From NCBI GenBank assembly GCA_003439945.1, contig QVRM01002192.1:248001-312000 (forward strand): a DNA stretch of 64,000 nucleotides, read 5' to 3'. Below are positions 1-26,419 of the stretch, one piece after another. How positions within the stretch are numbered: position 1 is the stretch's first letter; each line of letters opens with the position of its first letter. This stretch comes from Dermanyssus gallinae. Taxonomy: Eukaryota > Arthropoda > Arachnida > Mesostigmata > Dermanyssidae. A model generated the notes under the pieces. The model had not been told where the DNA came from, did no database searches, and worked only from the letters and a program-made list of their open reading frames with translations. The position numbers were made by a program, and so were the translations under genes.

Positions 1-351
1 AATTTGTTAAGACCATATGCATTTAGCCATCAAGACTTGAAAGCACTAGCCAACGCGTAGAAATACTTAGTAATAACGCGTTTCTGTTTCAGGAAGTTTA
101 CAGTGAACTTTCTAAGATAAAACGTGTTTACGAATTACACGGTTAATAATATAATGAAACAATTTTACTTTAATGTAAAAGTGTCTACTTAAACATCTCC
201 AGGCGACCTCTGGCTGGTTAGCTCCAGCGTGATGAAGACCTGAGTGCAATATGTGTAAACTTGACACAACAAGTATTTCCGTTAACATTCGAATTGCTAT
301 GTCATGCTGTTCATAGACGATCGAGCCGTGACAGTACACTCAGTCGCTTAC

Positions 352-14723
<14,372 letters not shown>

Positions 14724-14879
14724 CTGCAATACAAAATGACATACACGGCAAAGGTTGATGCTATTAGAACAACAGGTAGACCAACAAGAAGCGACATTTC
14801 CTACTATATATATGAATTTTTTATATCACTACGCACGATATATATATATAGACTATTTAACGATTAAGTCCTAAACATT

Positions 14880-16260
14880 TCTTCTATTTTATTATCCAAC
14901 CATATTCCAGATATGAAGACCTATATTTTATGTTCGAACATGTCCGGAGTGGATATGTGAAATATATAAGAAAGAGTTAACATACTTTGGTGGCGCACTT
15001 AAACTATATGCTTGGTCATTTCACGCTGTCACATGACTGTGCCATTAAAAAGCTTACCTAAAAGTGAAAGATGTCTGAGAAAGTCAGAGAAGACCCACAA
15101 ACGGGCCAAACATAAGCTGAGGCCCATTGTACTCAATGCATATTTATGGTGGATAACACTAAGGAGAGTCCGACCGTTGCTGCTTTGAAAATTTCGTTAC
15201 TTTATAGCATGTCTTTGCTCCTAATGATTAACGAAAAGCACGTAATGTTTCAATTTCCGTATTGAGCAGTCATACATGTAACAGTCAGTAAATTGGTAAC
15301 AATCATAATAGTAATAAAAGAAAAAAATATTTTAACAGGCTGTTTTAAAATGATTACAAAACCGTCTGTTTCACCAGCAGTAGGCGGCCACTTTTTACTT
15401 TTTGAATATCTAACCCAAGAGTTTGTGAAGACTGCTCTTCTTTCTCTGAGACTCTCAAGGCTGTTTTCCGCACAGAAAGTCAAGAACACTTTTGTCGTCA
15501 CACATTCACCCGAGAAGGCACACGGATTTCTGATCGCAACTTACACAGACTGCTTACTCTACGCTGACTGACGCAAACTGCTTGAATTACGTTGACTCTC
15601 GTAGATCTGTCACCTCACCTTCTTTTTCCCCCTTAAGCTAACAAAGGTGCCTTCCATCCTTCCTGTTAAAAATCGCGAATTAATCTATATACATTTAGAT
15701 CGATTTATATTGGCACCCAGGGGCATGAGTATTATCCTGTCCTAAGTGAAGACCATATATAGTGGACGTATTATACACGTATGTGATAGCAATGTTAATT
15801 AAAGTAAGGTACGAGATTTACCAAAGGAATATCCTTTTGCACAAGTAAAAGCAAAAAAGCTGTCAGCTGTTATAACGAAAAATACGTAATTTAGTGGTAG
15901 AAAGCGACAGTCGACATTCTAAATGCCTTAGTGAAACATGGTTTCTTTATCTGCACAGGAGAAACATTGCACCTAGCACATAAGGGCAATTTGGCGCTGG
16001 AATATAATTCGTATAAGCCTTTCATGATTTATAAGTGGGTCTATAATACTAATCGCCACACGGAAGATGCATATAGCACGAAAGGCATAACAAGAAGGCG
16101 ATAATGTTTATGTAAACCACAGGATTGTCTTAGCTGAATTGGTCCATTGCTGAACTATGTCGGTGTTGGGTCTCGAGCACGTGAGGTTGAGCGGTGTGAT
16201 TAAATTAAGTCCTTTATCGTACCTTATGCAGACTGTGGCAGCCCGCCGCTGTAGGTTTAG
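14880..16260. other. No gene seen
   Basis: AT-rich sequence with scattered short open frames and no recognisable coding content, RNA or repeat structure. The missing upstream DID exon of the formin could lie from here onward, but I did not find it. Confidence 0.6.
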
Positions 16261-16277
16261 CTTTGGCCTAGACACAC

Positions 16278-16568
16278 TTATTTAGTAGGGTGTTCTGTCA
16301 GACACATATGTCTAATATCCCATCGAAGAGCACGGAGCTCTATGTGCACATGACTGTTCTGAGAGTCATCGAGAGGCAGTTTTTCAGATTGTTCGATTGA
16401 GTGCCAAGAGAAAGTGGCGGGCAAGGCTGGTCCGTTAAACCTGAGGTAAGCGGCGGCAACATTTATCTCTACTGGAAGATCAAGGGTAGGTAGAGCAATA
16501 TGTACGTCGGTCGCATTTTCAGAGCGCCTGCAGTGAAATGGTATACAAATGCTTTTGCATACGATCAA
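16278..16568 (-). other. Unrecognised 96-codon open frame
   Basis: Starts at ATG and ends at a stop. Composition is fairly protein-like (VHIALPTLDLPVEINVAAAY), but there is no motif I can place and no obvious splice context. It could be chance or a degraded transposon piece. Confidence 0.2.
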
Positions 16569-16945
16569 GCAAACTGGGATACTTATTTTGGTGGAGCTTC
16601 CATTTGGGAGAACTGTACAACAGCTTGCTGACTACCAGTGCTTTGCACAGTCTAATGTAAACGTGTAAGTTTTTTATATGACCAGCAACGTATAACTTTT
16701 CTCAATATCCATTATAACCTTAGAACCTGCGTTAGTAAAAGCCAAACATGTTTTGGCAACGTGTATAATAGGAGTACAACATTTGAAGTCAGCAGTGCTC
16801 TGGACTCCCGGACCGTGTAACGGACAGTCATAACGGAGATATGTACCAGCATAGATTATATAATGAGAGCGTAGATTATAATAATGGTTGCAATACTTTG
16901 CAGTAACAAATGTTTGGGGAAAGATTTGCATGTGATTTTCTTCAA

Positions 16946-16946
<1 letters not shown>

Positions 16947-16978
<32 letters not shown>
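16947..16978. repeat. (TA)n microsatellite
   Basis: About 32 bases of TA. Confidence 0.9.
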
Positions 16979-16979
<1 letters not shown>

Positions 16980-17395
16980 CATGGCTCTACATTATGGTTT
17001 GGAAATAATTTCAACTAGAGCAGATGTACACGCACTTACACTGACATTTGCAGGATCCGCTAAGAAAGCCGATGCCTTAAGTGCTATAAGCAATTGAATA
17101 AATGCAGGCCTTAGTCGTATAAATGGTTATATCTAGTTGGATTATCGCGTGGTGATTCACCACATGCAGTATAGTATCGTCATGAAGTGGCATCACGATT
17201 CAACCCGATTGCGGCTCTCTTCAAGAACAGGCCATTGCGGTCAGCGGCGACATGAAGTGACCAGTTGATTTGCTGTGGGCGCTCCTGATTTGCTATGCTT
17301 GTGCCCACGCACACGCGTGCGTTCACATTGACGAAGTCTTTACGATATACCGGTTTTGTGTTAGCTCCTGTCTGCTTGATATAAATATTAAAAAT

Positions 17396-17508
<113 letters not shown>

Positions 17509-17599
17509 TCAACGTACGCACTAACGGAAACCGCATCTGCCTTGAGAATGGCTTGCAGTGCAAAATACAGCCGAAGCTCATTCTGTGAAAATATCTTAA

Positions 17600-18255
17600 T
17601 TAATTTGGAGTCGCTTGTGTCTGTAAAATATCCAGTTATGTTTAATATCGAGACGCAGTCGAATGTTTATGACTGTTTTAGAATAGTCTTCTAAAAGAGT
17701 GCGTAAGGAAGAGATAGATGGAAAATAAATTTTTTTTTGTTGTCTTCGTCGTCGTCGCCAGTTTCCACGAAGCCAATAACAACGGTGTCTTCTTATTACG
17801 ATAGGTGCTTTTCTGCCCCTGCCAACAAAATCTACAGAAGCAGTACAGAAAGGCGCAAGAGCAACAGCCGCAGGCTGAATTGAGATCAAAGTAGCGATCC
17901 ACGATTGCACTGCAATCGCATGGAGTAGCAGCTATGCAATCGTAGTAAATTGAGAGGCTTAACAGCCGTCCGCCCCGTCCGCCTACTAATCGCACTCTGT
18001 ATTGAGCGGCTCGCAAATCCGCGTTAACTACTGACGGTAATCGATATACAAGCATGGTAATGACGACGACGACGAACGAGAGATACGTAAACTCTTTCGC
18101 CAATCAACTCAGTTCTCATTCACCGAGCTGCTTTAGCAAGATTCTCCGTCAGCGCAATCATTTACACACGACATCGGGGGACATTGGCTGCGCTGGCACC
18201 GTTGTGTTTGGCGGCTTTACCCAGGGGTGTCGCTAGCGTCGCTGCTCCCATCCAA
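17600..18255. other. No gene seen
   Basis: Mixed-composition DNA with overlapping open frames on both strands and no family similarity. Two short runs of GAC/GTC-type trinucleotides lie near 17,750 and 18,065. Confidence 0.5.
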
Positions 18256-18261
18256 CGCAGT

Positions 18262-18333
18262 AGTCCCACACGATCCCTTCTCAGCAGACGGCTGGCTGGG
18301 CAGCCATCTGCTCAGAAGCGATCGTGTGGGACT
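18262..18333. repeat. Imperfect 33-bp hairpin
   Basis: Arms at 18,262-18,294 and 18,301-18,333 are complementary at 30 of 33 positions with a 6-base loop. The stem starts AGTCCCACACGATC. The geometry fits a small foldback element or a microRNA-like precursor, but nothing more supports the latter. Confidence 0.7.
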
Positions 18334-18496
18334 GATGTGTGGTGCCAACCAAGTGATGATTGGTCGCCAAAACACACCCGCATGTAGAAGCAATGCGAGA
18401 GTGCAACGAAAAAAAAGCATGATAGTGAGAGCGACACAAATGAACATATCGAGAAATGAAAAATCATGTCTAAGGCCCTTAAGGGAACGCGAAACC

Positions 18497-18517
18497 GGGG
18501 GGGGGGGGGGGGGGGGA
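18497..18517. repeat. Poly(G) tract
   Basis: About 20 consecutive G residues. Confidence 0.85.
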
Positions 18518-18659
18518 GAGTCAAGAGAAAGAGGGAGACAAATTCGCGTGATTCGAAAAAGGGAGAAGAGTTAGAGGCGACTGACTAAGCCAGAAGTTGC
18601 TAATTGCGGCACAGTCGCCCGACGAAAGCCGCCCCCTCCATTGTTCCTATGTTGTGAGG

Positions 18660-19270
18660 GCTAATAATGATAATAATAGCCTTCATGCTACAATTTATTA
18701 TTGTCATTAACGTTTTTGGTAAGTTTAGAATAGTTACCGTACAAATTAGCTTAAACGTTCTTGTATTCATTTACATATGTACTTTATGTAGACTTAGCTG
18801 CTGCTTTAAAACTAGTCGTATGTGGAAAACCTCCACCGATAATGTTTGTCAAACAAAAACCGTCGCATAAACAAAAACAGTATGCAGAGCCATCAATACG
18901 CATATCAACTGATACTTGTGCATTTACACTGACGATGATACCGAATATATCAACAACTATGATAAATAGTGGATTGATACGTCGGTATGAAAAACTAACC
19001 GTAGTGTCACTAACATTAGTGGCAGACAAAATAGAATTAATAAAGCCAATACTGAAGAATAGTAAAAATAAAAACATGCTACCATAGATGCCATGCCACT
19101 CTGAAACCACAATTCGTCATGCTCTCGCACGCGACTGCTAGGTCGCTCGCTTTCTACCACTAAATTAGGTATTTTTTTCGTTATAATAGCTGTGAGCTTT
19201 TTGCTTCTATTTGTGCAAAAGGTAATTCCTCTGGTAAATATTGTACCTTACTTTACAAAAACATTAATCA
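18660..19270. other. No gene seen
   Basis: A 108-codon open frame lies on each strand, but neither shows a recognisable motif. AT-rich. Confidence 0.5.
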
Positions 19271-19291
19271 TTCAACATAGCTGTTTCAAAC

Positions 19292-19293
<2 letters not shown>

Positions 19294-19346
<53 letters not shown>
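19294..19346. repeat. (TA)n microsatellite
   Basis: About 52 bases of TA. A second TA run lies at 19,499-19,540. Confidence 0.95.
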
Positions 19347-19349
<3 letters not shown>

Positions 19350-19497
19350 ACAGGCACTTAAATAATATTATTATACTAGACGCAACGAGCTACACAAACG
19401 TTTCGACACAGTTTTTGTTAAAGTTGGAAAATTGATGCACGTGATTCCATGCATTCGGGCTTAGTACCTTAGCTGAAATTTGGTATTCCTCTTTGTT

Positions 19498-19541
<44 letters not shown>

Positions 19542-19613
19542 CTCTGGCCTTCATATGGCCTATCTACTATCTCGATAACTGTCAGAAGGCTATTCATATT
19601 ACGCAACTGGCTC

Positions 19614-19785
<172 letters not shown>

Positions 19786-19799
19786 TAATATTGCTTAAA

Positions 19800-20580
19800 T
19801 GTTACAATTGTGAGGTGTGAACGCGTACTCCTTGTCTTCTTCTAGCTCCTAAATATTTTTCCATGGAACCGACAATACAGCCGGCGTTTCCTCGGCTCAC
19901 TGTAAGCGACAGCAGTTGCCATAGAAGTTCGCCTTCGCGCCGATTCCCTGTGAGATATGTAATCCGTTGGCCCAGCTCACTGATGAATCTCTTGGTTCCC
20001 TTGCTTACCGGACCCATTGTTTCCATAGATATTGGTACTACGATGTAACTTGTCTTCAGTTCTTGGTACTTGCGTTTTTCCCGTTATCTGCGCGCTCGGC
20101 AACCCGTCCCGCTTCTAGTAAACTGTGCCGTATATACGAGGGAGCCACTGTCAGGTCTTTTGTCGTCATGAAGCCCTAGTCTGGGCTCGAGCGTGCTTGG
20201 TATACCAGCTCTGCGTAAGGCTTTTCTTATAATTGCATTGATTTCAGCGTGTGTAGAAACTCTACCATAGCTTTTGACGCAGCTAAGAGGGTAAAGTCCA
20301 TCCTCAGTTACTGTGGTACCACATGCGCTATCGAGTGTGTACTAACAAGGACCAAAGCTTTTGTCGGCAACTGGTACACTGAAGCAAGTAATTAGTACAT
20401 AATTTGCATCTGCTCCCAGGCATATTCGTCTATGATCGTCCTCGTCCCATCATTGTTACTCCGTACGCTATTTAATTTTGCCGACTCAAAGAAGGCTGTG
20501 AGTGTATTGATCACCCTCTTAATATAAGGTCTCAATGAAAACGCCGCTTTAATCCTGTCACTATGCTCTGTTACCACTGA
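19800..20580 (-). mobile_element. YLDD-RT family retroelement, degenerate 3' fragment
   Basis: Minus-strand translation with frameshifts gives CGTTVTEDGLYPLSC (zinc-binding remnant), THAEINAIIRKALRRAGIPS, DDKRPD and then METMGPVSKGTKRFISELGQ. This is the same block order as in the better copy at 24.7-26.4 kb: C-x-C...H-x3-C, RHxxLNxxL, AGIPxxLEP, DGKRPDG, FETMGP. After the stop the 3' UTR includes TTCACACCTCACAATTG and then the (AAT)n tail. Confidence 0.75.
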
Positions 20581-20599
20581 ACTATCTCACCGAAAACTA

Positions 20600-20787
20600 A
20601 ATTATGCTTAACATTTTGCAACACTTTTGCCCCTCGTTCTCTCTCTGCCGTTCCTATGGACTCGTAGAAATATTCGCCCCGGCAACTGTTTGATGCCGCC
20701 AATTAGTCACCTGGTAACCTTATTAACCAAAGCTATGTGAATGCTGCATTGCTGACGAGAAGCGACGTAACTTTCCTCGGTACGGCC

Positions 20788-20823
<36 letters not shown>

Positions 20824-21330
20824 CGCTTGGTTGAGTAGATCAACAAGTTAGTGCATAGTTAAACTTGTAAGCAAGTGACGCAAAGTCAGACAGTACAATA
20901 AAGTTCACATACCACACAGCATATAATCCGCAGTATATATATATATATATATATCCAACCCAACTCGCGAGTTATCTTAAGATTAGTATTGATATAAGGT
21001 ATAATCAGCAAGGGTCCCATTCTCATTTTTTATTAAGATCCCTGAGGTATCCCAAGGCGCATAGAAAACTGGTCAGATGAGGCCGATTGCTCCTTACAAT
21101 ATTTACCCGATCCTGAACGTACGGTTGAAATCAAGAACATGCCTATTATCAAAGCCGAGTGAACGGAGGATAAAGATTAAAATGTCAAAATCGGCACAGT
21201 CTTGCTAATGTTGACAGCAATTGAGAGACACCTGTTACTCTAAACTTGTCTTGGTGAGAGGAATAAACTAGATATATGAGCGATGGCAAAAACGAAGAAC
21301 GAGAACTATTTTTAGTTACCTTGGAAGTCA
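20600..21330. other. No gene seen; two (TA)n tracts
   Basis: Contains (TA)n at about 20,790-20,822 and 20,933-20,954. No coding signal recognised. Confidence 0.6.
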
Positions 21331-21333
21331 AGT

Positions 21334-22115
21334 TCAGGCCGGTTTTAAATACAGTTTTTGGTGGGATATATCGAAGTTGTAAACAGTCAACTGAAATGGA
21401 GAGGGAGAAAAACGCGCAACTCTCTGAGAGCCAATAGTCGCAACGTATTGTACCAAATTGGCACAGACACTAGCGGAACCATAATATGGTGCTGACGTTG
21501 CGTGCGACAATAGACTCCAAAACATCACCCTTTTGAGAACGGCCGGGTTCCTTATTGACATACTTACCAAAAATCAGCAGAAGCCCCACTTATGCCTTTG
21601 CGATGATACTCCCTGCGGCGTCTGGACTCTAACCTGTAGTAAACAGTGTTCAGGTGTATATAAACTGGCGGGCTAGAAGAAAATAATTTTGGACTTTAAA
21701 GTATAAAAAATATTCTACTCATTATTTCCATAGGATGAGTTTATACTATTGGCTAAATCTAAACAATCTGTTTCAACAAAAGCAAAACTTAAAACCGGAT
21801 TTTAGACTTAGGTTTGAGACAGAGTCCTAACTGGTCGTCCACCGTCGTATGGTTCCAGGAGGACAATACTGGCAGCGTTCAAGAAACATGAACATCTGCT
21901 TGTGTGCTTCAAGAGTCATGGGGGGGGAGAGGCAAGAATGAAGCGTAAAAGCCAGGCAAAATGCTAGTTGTCCCGGGTGAAACTTCCGCGCTTCCTCTTG
22001 CGAAGTCTTTTTATCGTCCTTATTTGGTAAGCTTAGTAAGTCCTTGGTCATCTGCGGGGTGAAGGAACGTGTGTTTAAGTAATGAGTATAGTAGGCCAAA
22101 GCAGCGAGGCCAGCG
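21334..22115. other. Two unrecognised minus-strand open frames
   Basis: Frames at 21,334-21,570 (78 codons) and 21,827-22,099 (90 codons) start with ATG or a near-cognate and show no recognisable motif. The second lies just downstream of the orphan ORF at 22.3-22.9 kb on the same strand. It could be another part of that element or an exon. Confidence 0.25.
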
Positions 22116-22162
22116 TTAGTTCCTTAATGCCGACAGAGCGGGATGCGCGTAAATGCATTTCA

Positions 22163-22190
22163 CATATATATATATATATATATAGATATA
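22163..22190. repeat. (TA)n microsatellite
   Basis: A short TA run between two minus-strand open frames. Confidence 0.9.
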
Positions 22191-22299
22191 GGATTGAGTA
22201 TAAAATAACTGATCATTTTCTAACTGATCAATCATCATCGTATTTATTTCGCTCATATTGAGTATGCATATAACGTCAACAATTATACATATTATACAA

Positions 22300-22869
22300 T
22301 TATACACTCAGCTGCTCGCGGCATGCTATTCGAGAGAGGCAGTGCAGTGATCTCTTTGCAAGGGCCAGGCAGGCAGATGCATGAAACTTCGTACACGCCT
22401 GAGAGCACAGTCGACAGGCGCACTCGGTGTACTCTTCGTGGAAGCTCGTATTCGAACAAACCAGGTGATGATAGCCATGAACTATGCATCTGGTATAGAC
22501 GTGGCGATTGTCACACGCAAGACCAGACCAGAGGTGAGAGGCCCTAAAAACATCCAGGTCTCCGACCTCTCGTCGGACTTGTTCAACTTTATTTTCCCAT
22601 TCCGAGATAAAGCTCTCGAATGGTACTGTACGTGGCGTCTTCAACCTCAATCGAATTATCTCAACAACTGGTGCACAGCCTGACATTAGGTACACAAAGC
22701 GGCTCCTTGCCCGCATTGACAGGCAAAGTACTCGCTTCATGTACATTGTAAAACACCTTTTAAGCAAACCAAAGTTTGCCCGAGTGAGGTGTTCCCATAC
22801 ACTGTCTAACTGATCAATTGTCAGTCTTAAAATCAATCTAAAAACTAAACGTTTAACTACATTATTCAT
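22300..22869 (-). CDS. Orphan 189-residue Cys/His-rich protein, unrecognised
   Basis: An ATG-started, uninterrupted ORF ending in TAA, with codon use that looks selected rather than random. The N-terminal half is basic and helical (LKRCFTMYMKRVLCLSMRAR, then SRFVYLMSGCAPVVEIIRLR). The C-terminal third is rich in Cys and His: RCIVHGYHHLVC, then ECACRLCSQACTKFHASAC, which could bind zinc. I do not recognise the family; a transposon protein or a fragment of one is a reasonable guess given the surroundings. No promoter, splice site or poly(A) signal clearly belongs to it. The start could be further upstream if an intron is present. Confidence 0.4.
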   Translation of the reverse strand: MNNVVKRLVFRLILRLTIDQLDSVWEHLTRANFGLLKRCFTMYMKRVLCLSMRARSRFVYLMSGCAPVVEIIRLRLKTPRTVPFESFISEWENKVEQVRREVGDLDVFRASHLWSGLACDNRHVYTRCIVHGYHHLVCSNTSFHEEYTECACRLCSQACTKFHASACLALAKRSLHCLSRIACREQLSV

Positions 22870-22899
22870 TTATAAATTACTCTCTGTTCTTAGCCACAA

Positions 22900-23650
22900 C
22901 CCTTTTTAATCTCTGAAACAGACTGGGTTCTGCATATTCAGAAATCTACCGTGTTTTTGGTAGAGTGTTTTTCTTTCTTTGTAGATAGTTCTGCGGACAT
23001 ATAAATAGGTGCGATGTCCGGTGAGTCGATGGATGCGGCAAGTGTTTCCCAATAGAAGCTCGTTATCTTGCCAAGGCTGGGATAACTCACACGGGGCCTT
23101 GCGTGGATTTGTGGACGTGTTTCTATTCACAAGACTGTGTCTCTTCTTTTGGAGCGTGGCAAAAACTCAGTCGAGGTGATCACACTAAATAACCGCAATT
23201 ATCTGTTTATTCATCGTTTAACTACTAGGAAGAAACTTGTAGTGAAGGACGCCACGTTTGTCCCACTAAATACTCAGCAAAATCTTGCGCAAATGGGTTC
23301 GTCTTTTTGACAGATTCTGGCCTGGGCGCACCAGGATCTGCCACGTTTCACATATCGTAAAGGATTTTTCACCACAGGAAACCAACTTGGCAAACTAATT
23401 AAAGCGCCAAATCTTTGAAATGCTGCCCTTATCGAATAGCAGCAATAAGGTCTTTTCTACATAGCATTCATATAAGAAAAACACGAAATGAAATCACTTT
23501 ACGAAGATCTCGAAGACTCTACAGTCTATCTCGCTTATAAATCAATCTATTTCGTAAACATAGCAGACTTCTTCTTAGAGGCGAGACAATAGAAAGAGCA
23601 CATCTAAAAATCATTTTTAGAGCGAGAGTAACTATCAATCCTCCATCAGT
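22900..23650 (-). mobile_element. Decayed mariner transposon
   Basis: Closely related in sequence to the copy at 12.0-12.95 kb, for example CTGGGCGCACCAGGAT against AGGGCGCACCAGGAT, and GGAAGAAACTTG against GGAAGAAACTCA. Minus-strand frames give GVLHYKFLPS (the mariner GVVHYELLP block) and downstream ELSQPWQDNELLLGNTCRIH, a shifted version of the C-terminal catalytic region. Stops and frameshifts show it is dead. Confidence 0.65.
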
Positions 23651-23654
23651 GTCT

Positions 23655-23955
23655 CCCCGTCATGCGCGCAAATTATGTGTGTTGCGGGCATCTTCCTCGG
23701 AAATAAAAAAAAATGGTCAGATGTGGAAACTCCCTATAATAACATTTCCTTATTCCGCTCGTCATGGGAGGCAGGGCACGTAATATAAGTTATATGACAT
23801 CAAATTCATATTGTCGTACTTTTGTGGTCCCTTCGAAGACTGTCAAGACCTATTACGAACTTGCATAGGTGACTGCCACTGACCTTAGACCGACTAGTTA
23901 ACGTTTGTGTACCGGTCGAGATGCTTGCTGCTTTGGCTTAATAGGCATGAAAAAT
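23655..23955. repeat. Dispersed repeat, copy 2 (first copy at 7.96-8.17 kb)
   Basis: Shares ordered blocks with 7,955-8,165. It directly abuts the mariner relic, so it may be part of a larger element or a neighbouring insertion. Confidence 0.6.
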
Positions 23956-23959
23956 GTAA

Positions 23960-24700
23960 CTATAGACAAATGTACTATAATTTACAATCAACTCTGTAGT
24001 GAAGAGAAGTAGTGCAACGATTTTTGGTCCATCGCTGTGCTTTCTATTACATTATTATAATTTACACACCTGGCCAACTTTATATTTGCAAGGAAAGTGC
24101 TCGCAGCACGCATAATTTGACTTTTTCCGATTCAAATACTTTTTATGTCAGGAATGAGCTCTTCTAGTTGATGGGTAGCAGAATAAATCTAATGTTCCTT
24201 ATAAAACAAATGCCTGCTTACCATGGCAGGAGATGATGCGTCATCTTTCGAATATAAGCAAAGCGCATGCTCTCCGTGCCGGACGGACCTTCGTTCAGAT
24301 TGCAAATTTGTTTCGTGTCAGTCTACGGCCACTTCAACGTATCATCACGGTCGATTACACAGTTGCAAAATAAATAACCCTGTCTACCCGTTTTCTTAGT
24401 TGTCTAAAATAGTCTATTTATAACAGCAACTGCTGCCAGGCGCAAAAGTAGCACTTCTATTTGTGCCATTGTTTTGTGCCCACGGTTCTCTTAACTTCAA
24501 GGCGACACCGTTGGTGGACATGCTACTGACATCATTTTGGATTTCTTTTAATTATAACTAAACATATGCGTTGAGAGGGTTTACAATTGTAGTTGTGTGT
24601 GTGTGTTTTTTTTATGTAATTTTACATATTTATTTTATCATAATTTAGGAGAATATATAAAATGCTTCACGGCGTTGCTGCTCGTCGACCTAGTTGCTCC
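23960..24700. other. No gene seen
   Basis: AT-rich. Near 24,240-24,370 the plus strand reads SKAHALRAGRTFVQIANLFR, which could be a relic of a transposase helix-turn-helix, but the stretch is too short to call. Confidence 0.5.
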
Positions 24701-24720
24701 TTCTGCGCGCCGTAGACGCT

Positions 24721-26403
24721 CTATCGCTCATGCCCGTGAGGAAGTCCTGCCCGCCCCCTGGCACGAAGGTCCGGGTCCATCCAGTCTCTCATAGTTCTGA
24801 GCACTGAGGTCGCGTTACCTCTTTGGATCTCCAGGGACAGTCGCTGGGAGAAGAAGGCGTGCGCCCTCTTGTCCATTGTCGCCTGCCGTAATGCGTCGCC
24901 AACCCGTGAGATCAATGTTACCGTGAGGGGCCCAGGGCCACCCATCGTCTCGAACGCGAATGGCGAAAAGTGGTGCGCCCGACTTAGGTCCGCATACTTT
25001 CTCATTATTGAGGTCTCAGCTCGCGTAACGGCAGTCCCCGGGCGGGACGCGCCGGGACCGACAAGGGAAGGGGTCAGAGAGTCGGTCACCGTCGCATCCC
25101 ACACCAGGGAACGACCCTTATAGAAGGGTATCAAAGTCATACCGTCGGGGCGCTTACCGTCGTCTCTTGAAAGCCCAGGTGGTTCCAGGACGCACGGAAT
25201 CCCCGCCCTCCGCAGCGATCTTGCAAGCATTTCATTGAGGGCAGTGTGTCTTGGGCGCCGGCCCGCTGCGTGAGCGCAAGACAGGCCGTGTCTGGCGAGT
25301 CGCCCAACGGGCTCGCCACAAGAGCATCTGTGTGGCTCAACCAAATCAGCCCCCAATCTAAGGCCAACGCATATCCGAGTGGATTGGTCATCAAGGCGGG
25401 TACCCAGTGAGTCAGCGGGTAGTGCATGCAACCAGTCGCTTGCTCCCGGGCGAGCGACAGCTAAAAGGCGTGCCTTGTCCTGGTCATCCCTGCATTCTTC
25501 AAGCAGCGAACTAAGCGAAGCTTCGTGAGCCTTCTCGGCCCAGGCCCTCTGGCAGGCTAGTCTATCGGGACCAGGCGATGAAGCTTGAAGTCCAGTCGCT
25601 ATATGGTCACGAGCCGCCTCGAACATTGCCTGAGCCGCCGGCGGGAGCAGGCGCTGGACATTATCCGACGTAGCATGCATCGAGGCAGCCACGGCCGGGC
25701 CCGCCAAGGATCGAGCTGAGGGGAGACCAAGGCCGCCCATGGACGTGGGGAGGGCCGCCTGGCGCACCTCTCGTGGTCGTAAGTTTAGACTCAGCACTGT
25801 CTGTAGGGCCTCCACCACCTGGTCGTCGAATGGTTGGAGAAGATGGTTCAAATCACCTGAGCAGTCTATGGACCGTAAAATATGTACGATGCGGCACGCG
25901 GAGAACGACGAGCGAAGCAGGTAGAGTCCCTGGTGGGCTCCAACAAGCGGTAGACGTTCCTGCATCACCCACAATCTGTCCATCAAGGGGTCGAGTTATC
26001 CCGGCAGCGCAGAGGGCAGAACCGGTGCGCCAAGAAGGTTTATTTCGTGGTCAGCCACGACTCTACACCCCGGTAGCAGCTCGAGCAAGGCCCTCAATGA
26101 GGGATCGTCTGGGTCTGTCCCCGGAGCGAACACATCGCATTTGGCCGTGTTCAGCACCAGATCACTGACTGCCTCGAAAGCAAGGACTCTGCGCACCTCA
26201 TCGAGCAAGTCCACCATCAGTCCACCAAGTGTGCCATCGTCTAGGTACCAAGCGTTGAATGGCACTTGAACGGAGTTAACCAGCTCACGTATCCCCAGGC
26301 TGAATAGGGCCGGTCCCAAGGGGAGGGTTGAGTTGGGTTGCTTACATATCGGAAGAGATGGCCGTAAGATTAACAGTAGACCTAGCGCGAATCGGTCGTG
26401 CAT
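24721..26403 (-). mobile_element. YLDD-RT family retroelement, longest copy, 5'-truncated with one stop
   Basis: One reading frame of about 560 codons interrupted by a single in-frame TAA at 25,996. It begins within the reverse transcriptase: LPLGPALFSLGIRELV, then the active site as WYLDDGTLGG, then LVLNTAKCDVFAPGTDPDD. A zinc-binding-like RCSCGEPVGRLARHGLSC follows, then RHTALNEMLARSLRRAGIPC, DDGKRPDGMTLIPFYKGRSL and VWDATVTDSLTPS. It ends FAFETMGGPGPLT with a conserved tail. The order RT, CCHC-like finger, RHxxxN and PD...WD resembles the restriction-like endonuclease end of R2-type elements. That match is inferred from motif order only. At least four other fragments of this family lie in the window. 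Confidence 0.8.
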
Positions 26404-26419
26404 GTTCCCTGAATCAGTT

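Noticed and set aside
24238..24370. Helix-turn-helix of a Tc1- or pogo-like transposase
   Set aside because: Only about 40 codons, no catalytic region or inverted repeats nearby.
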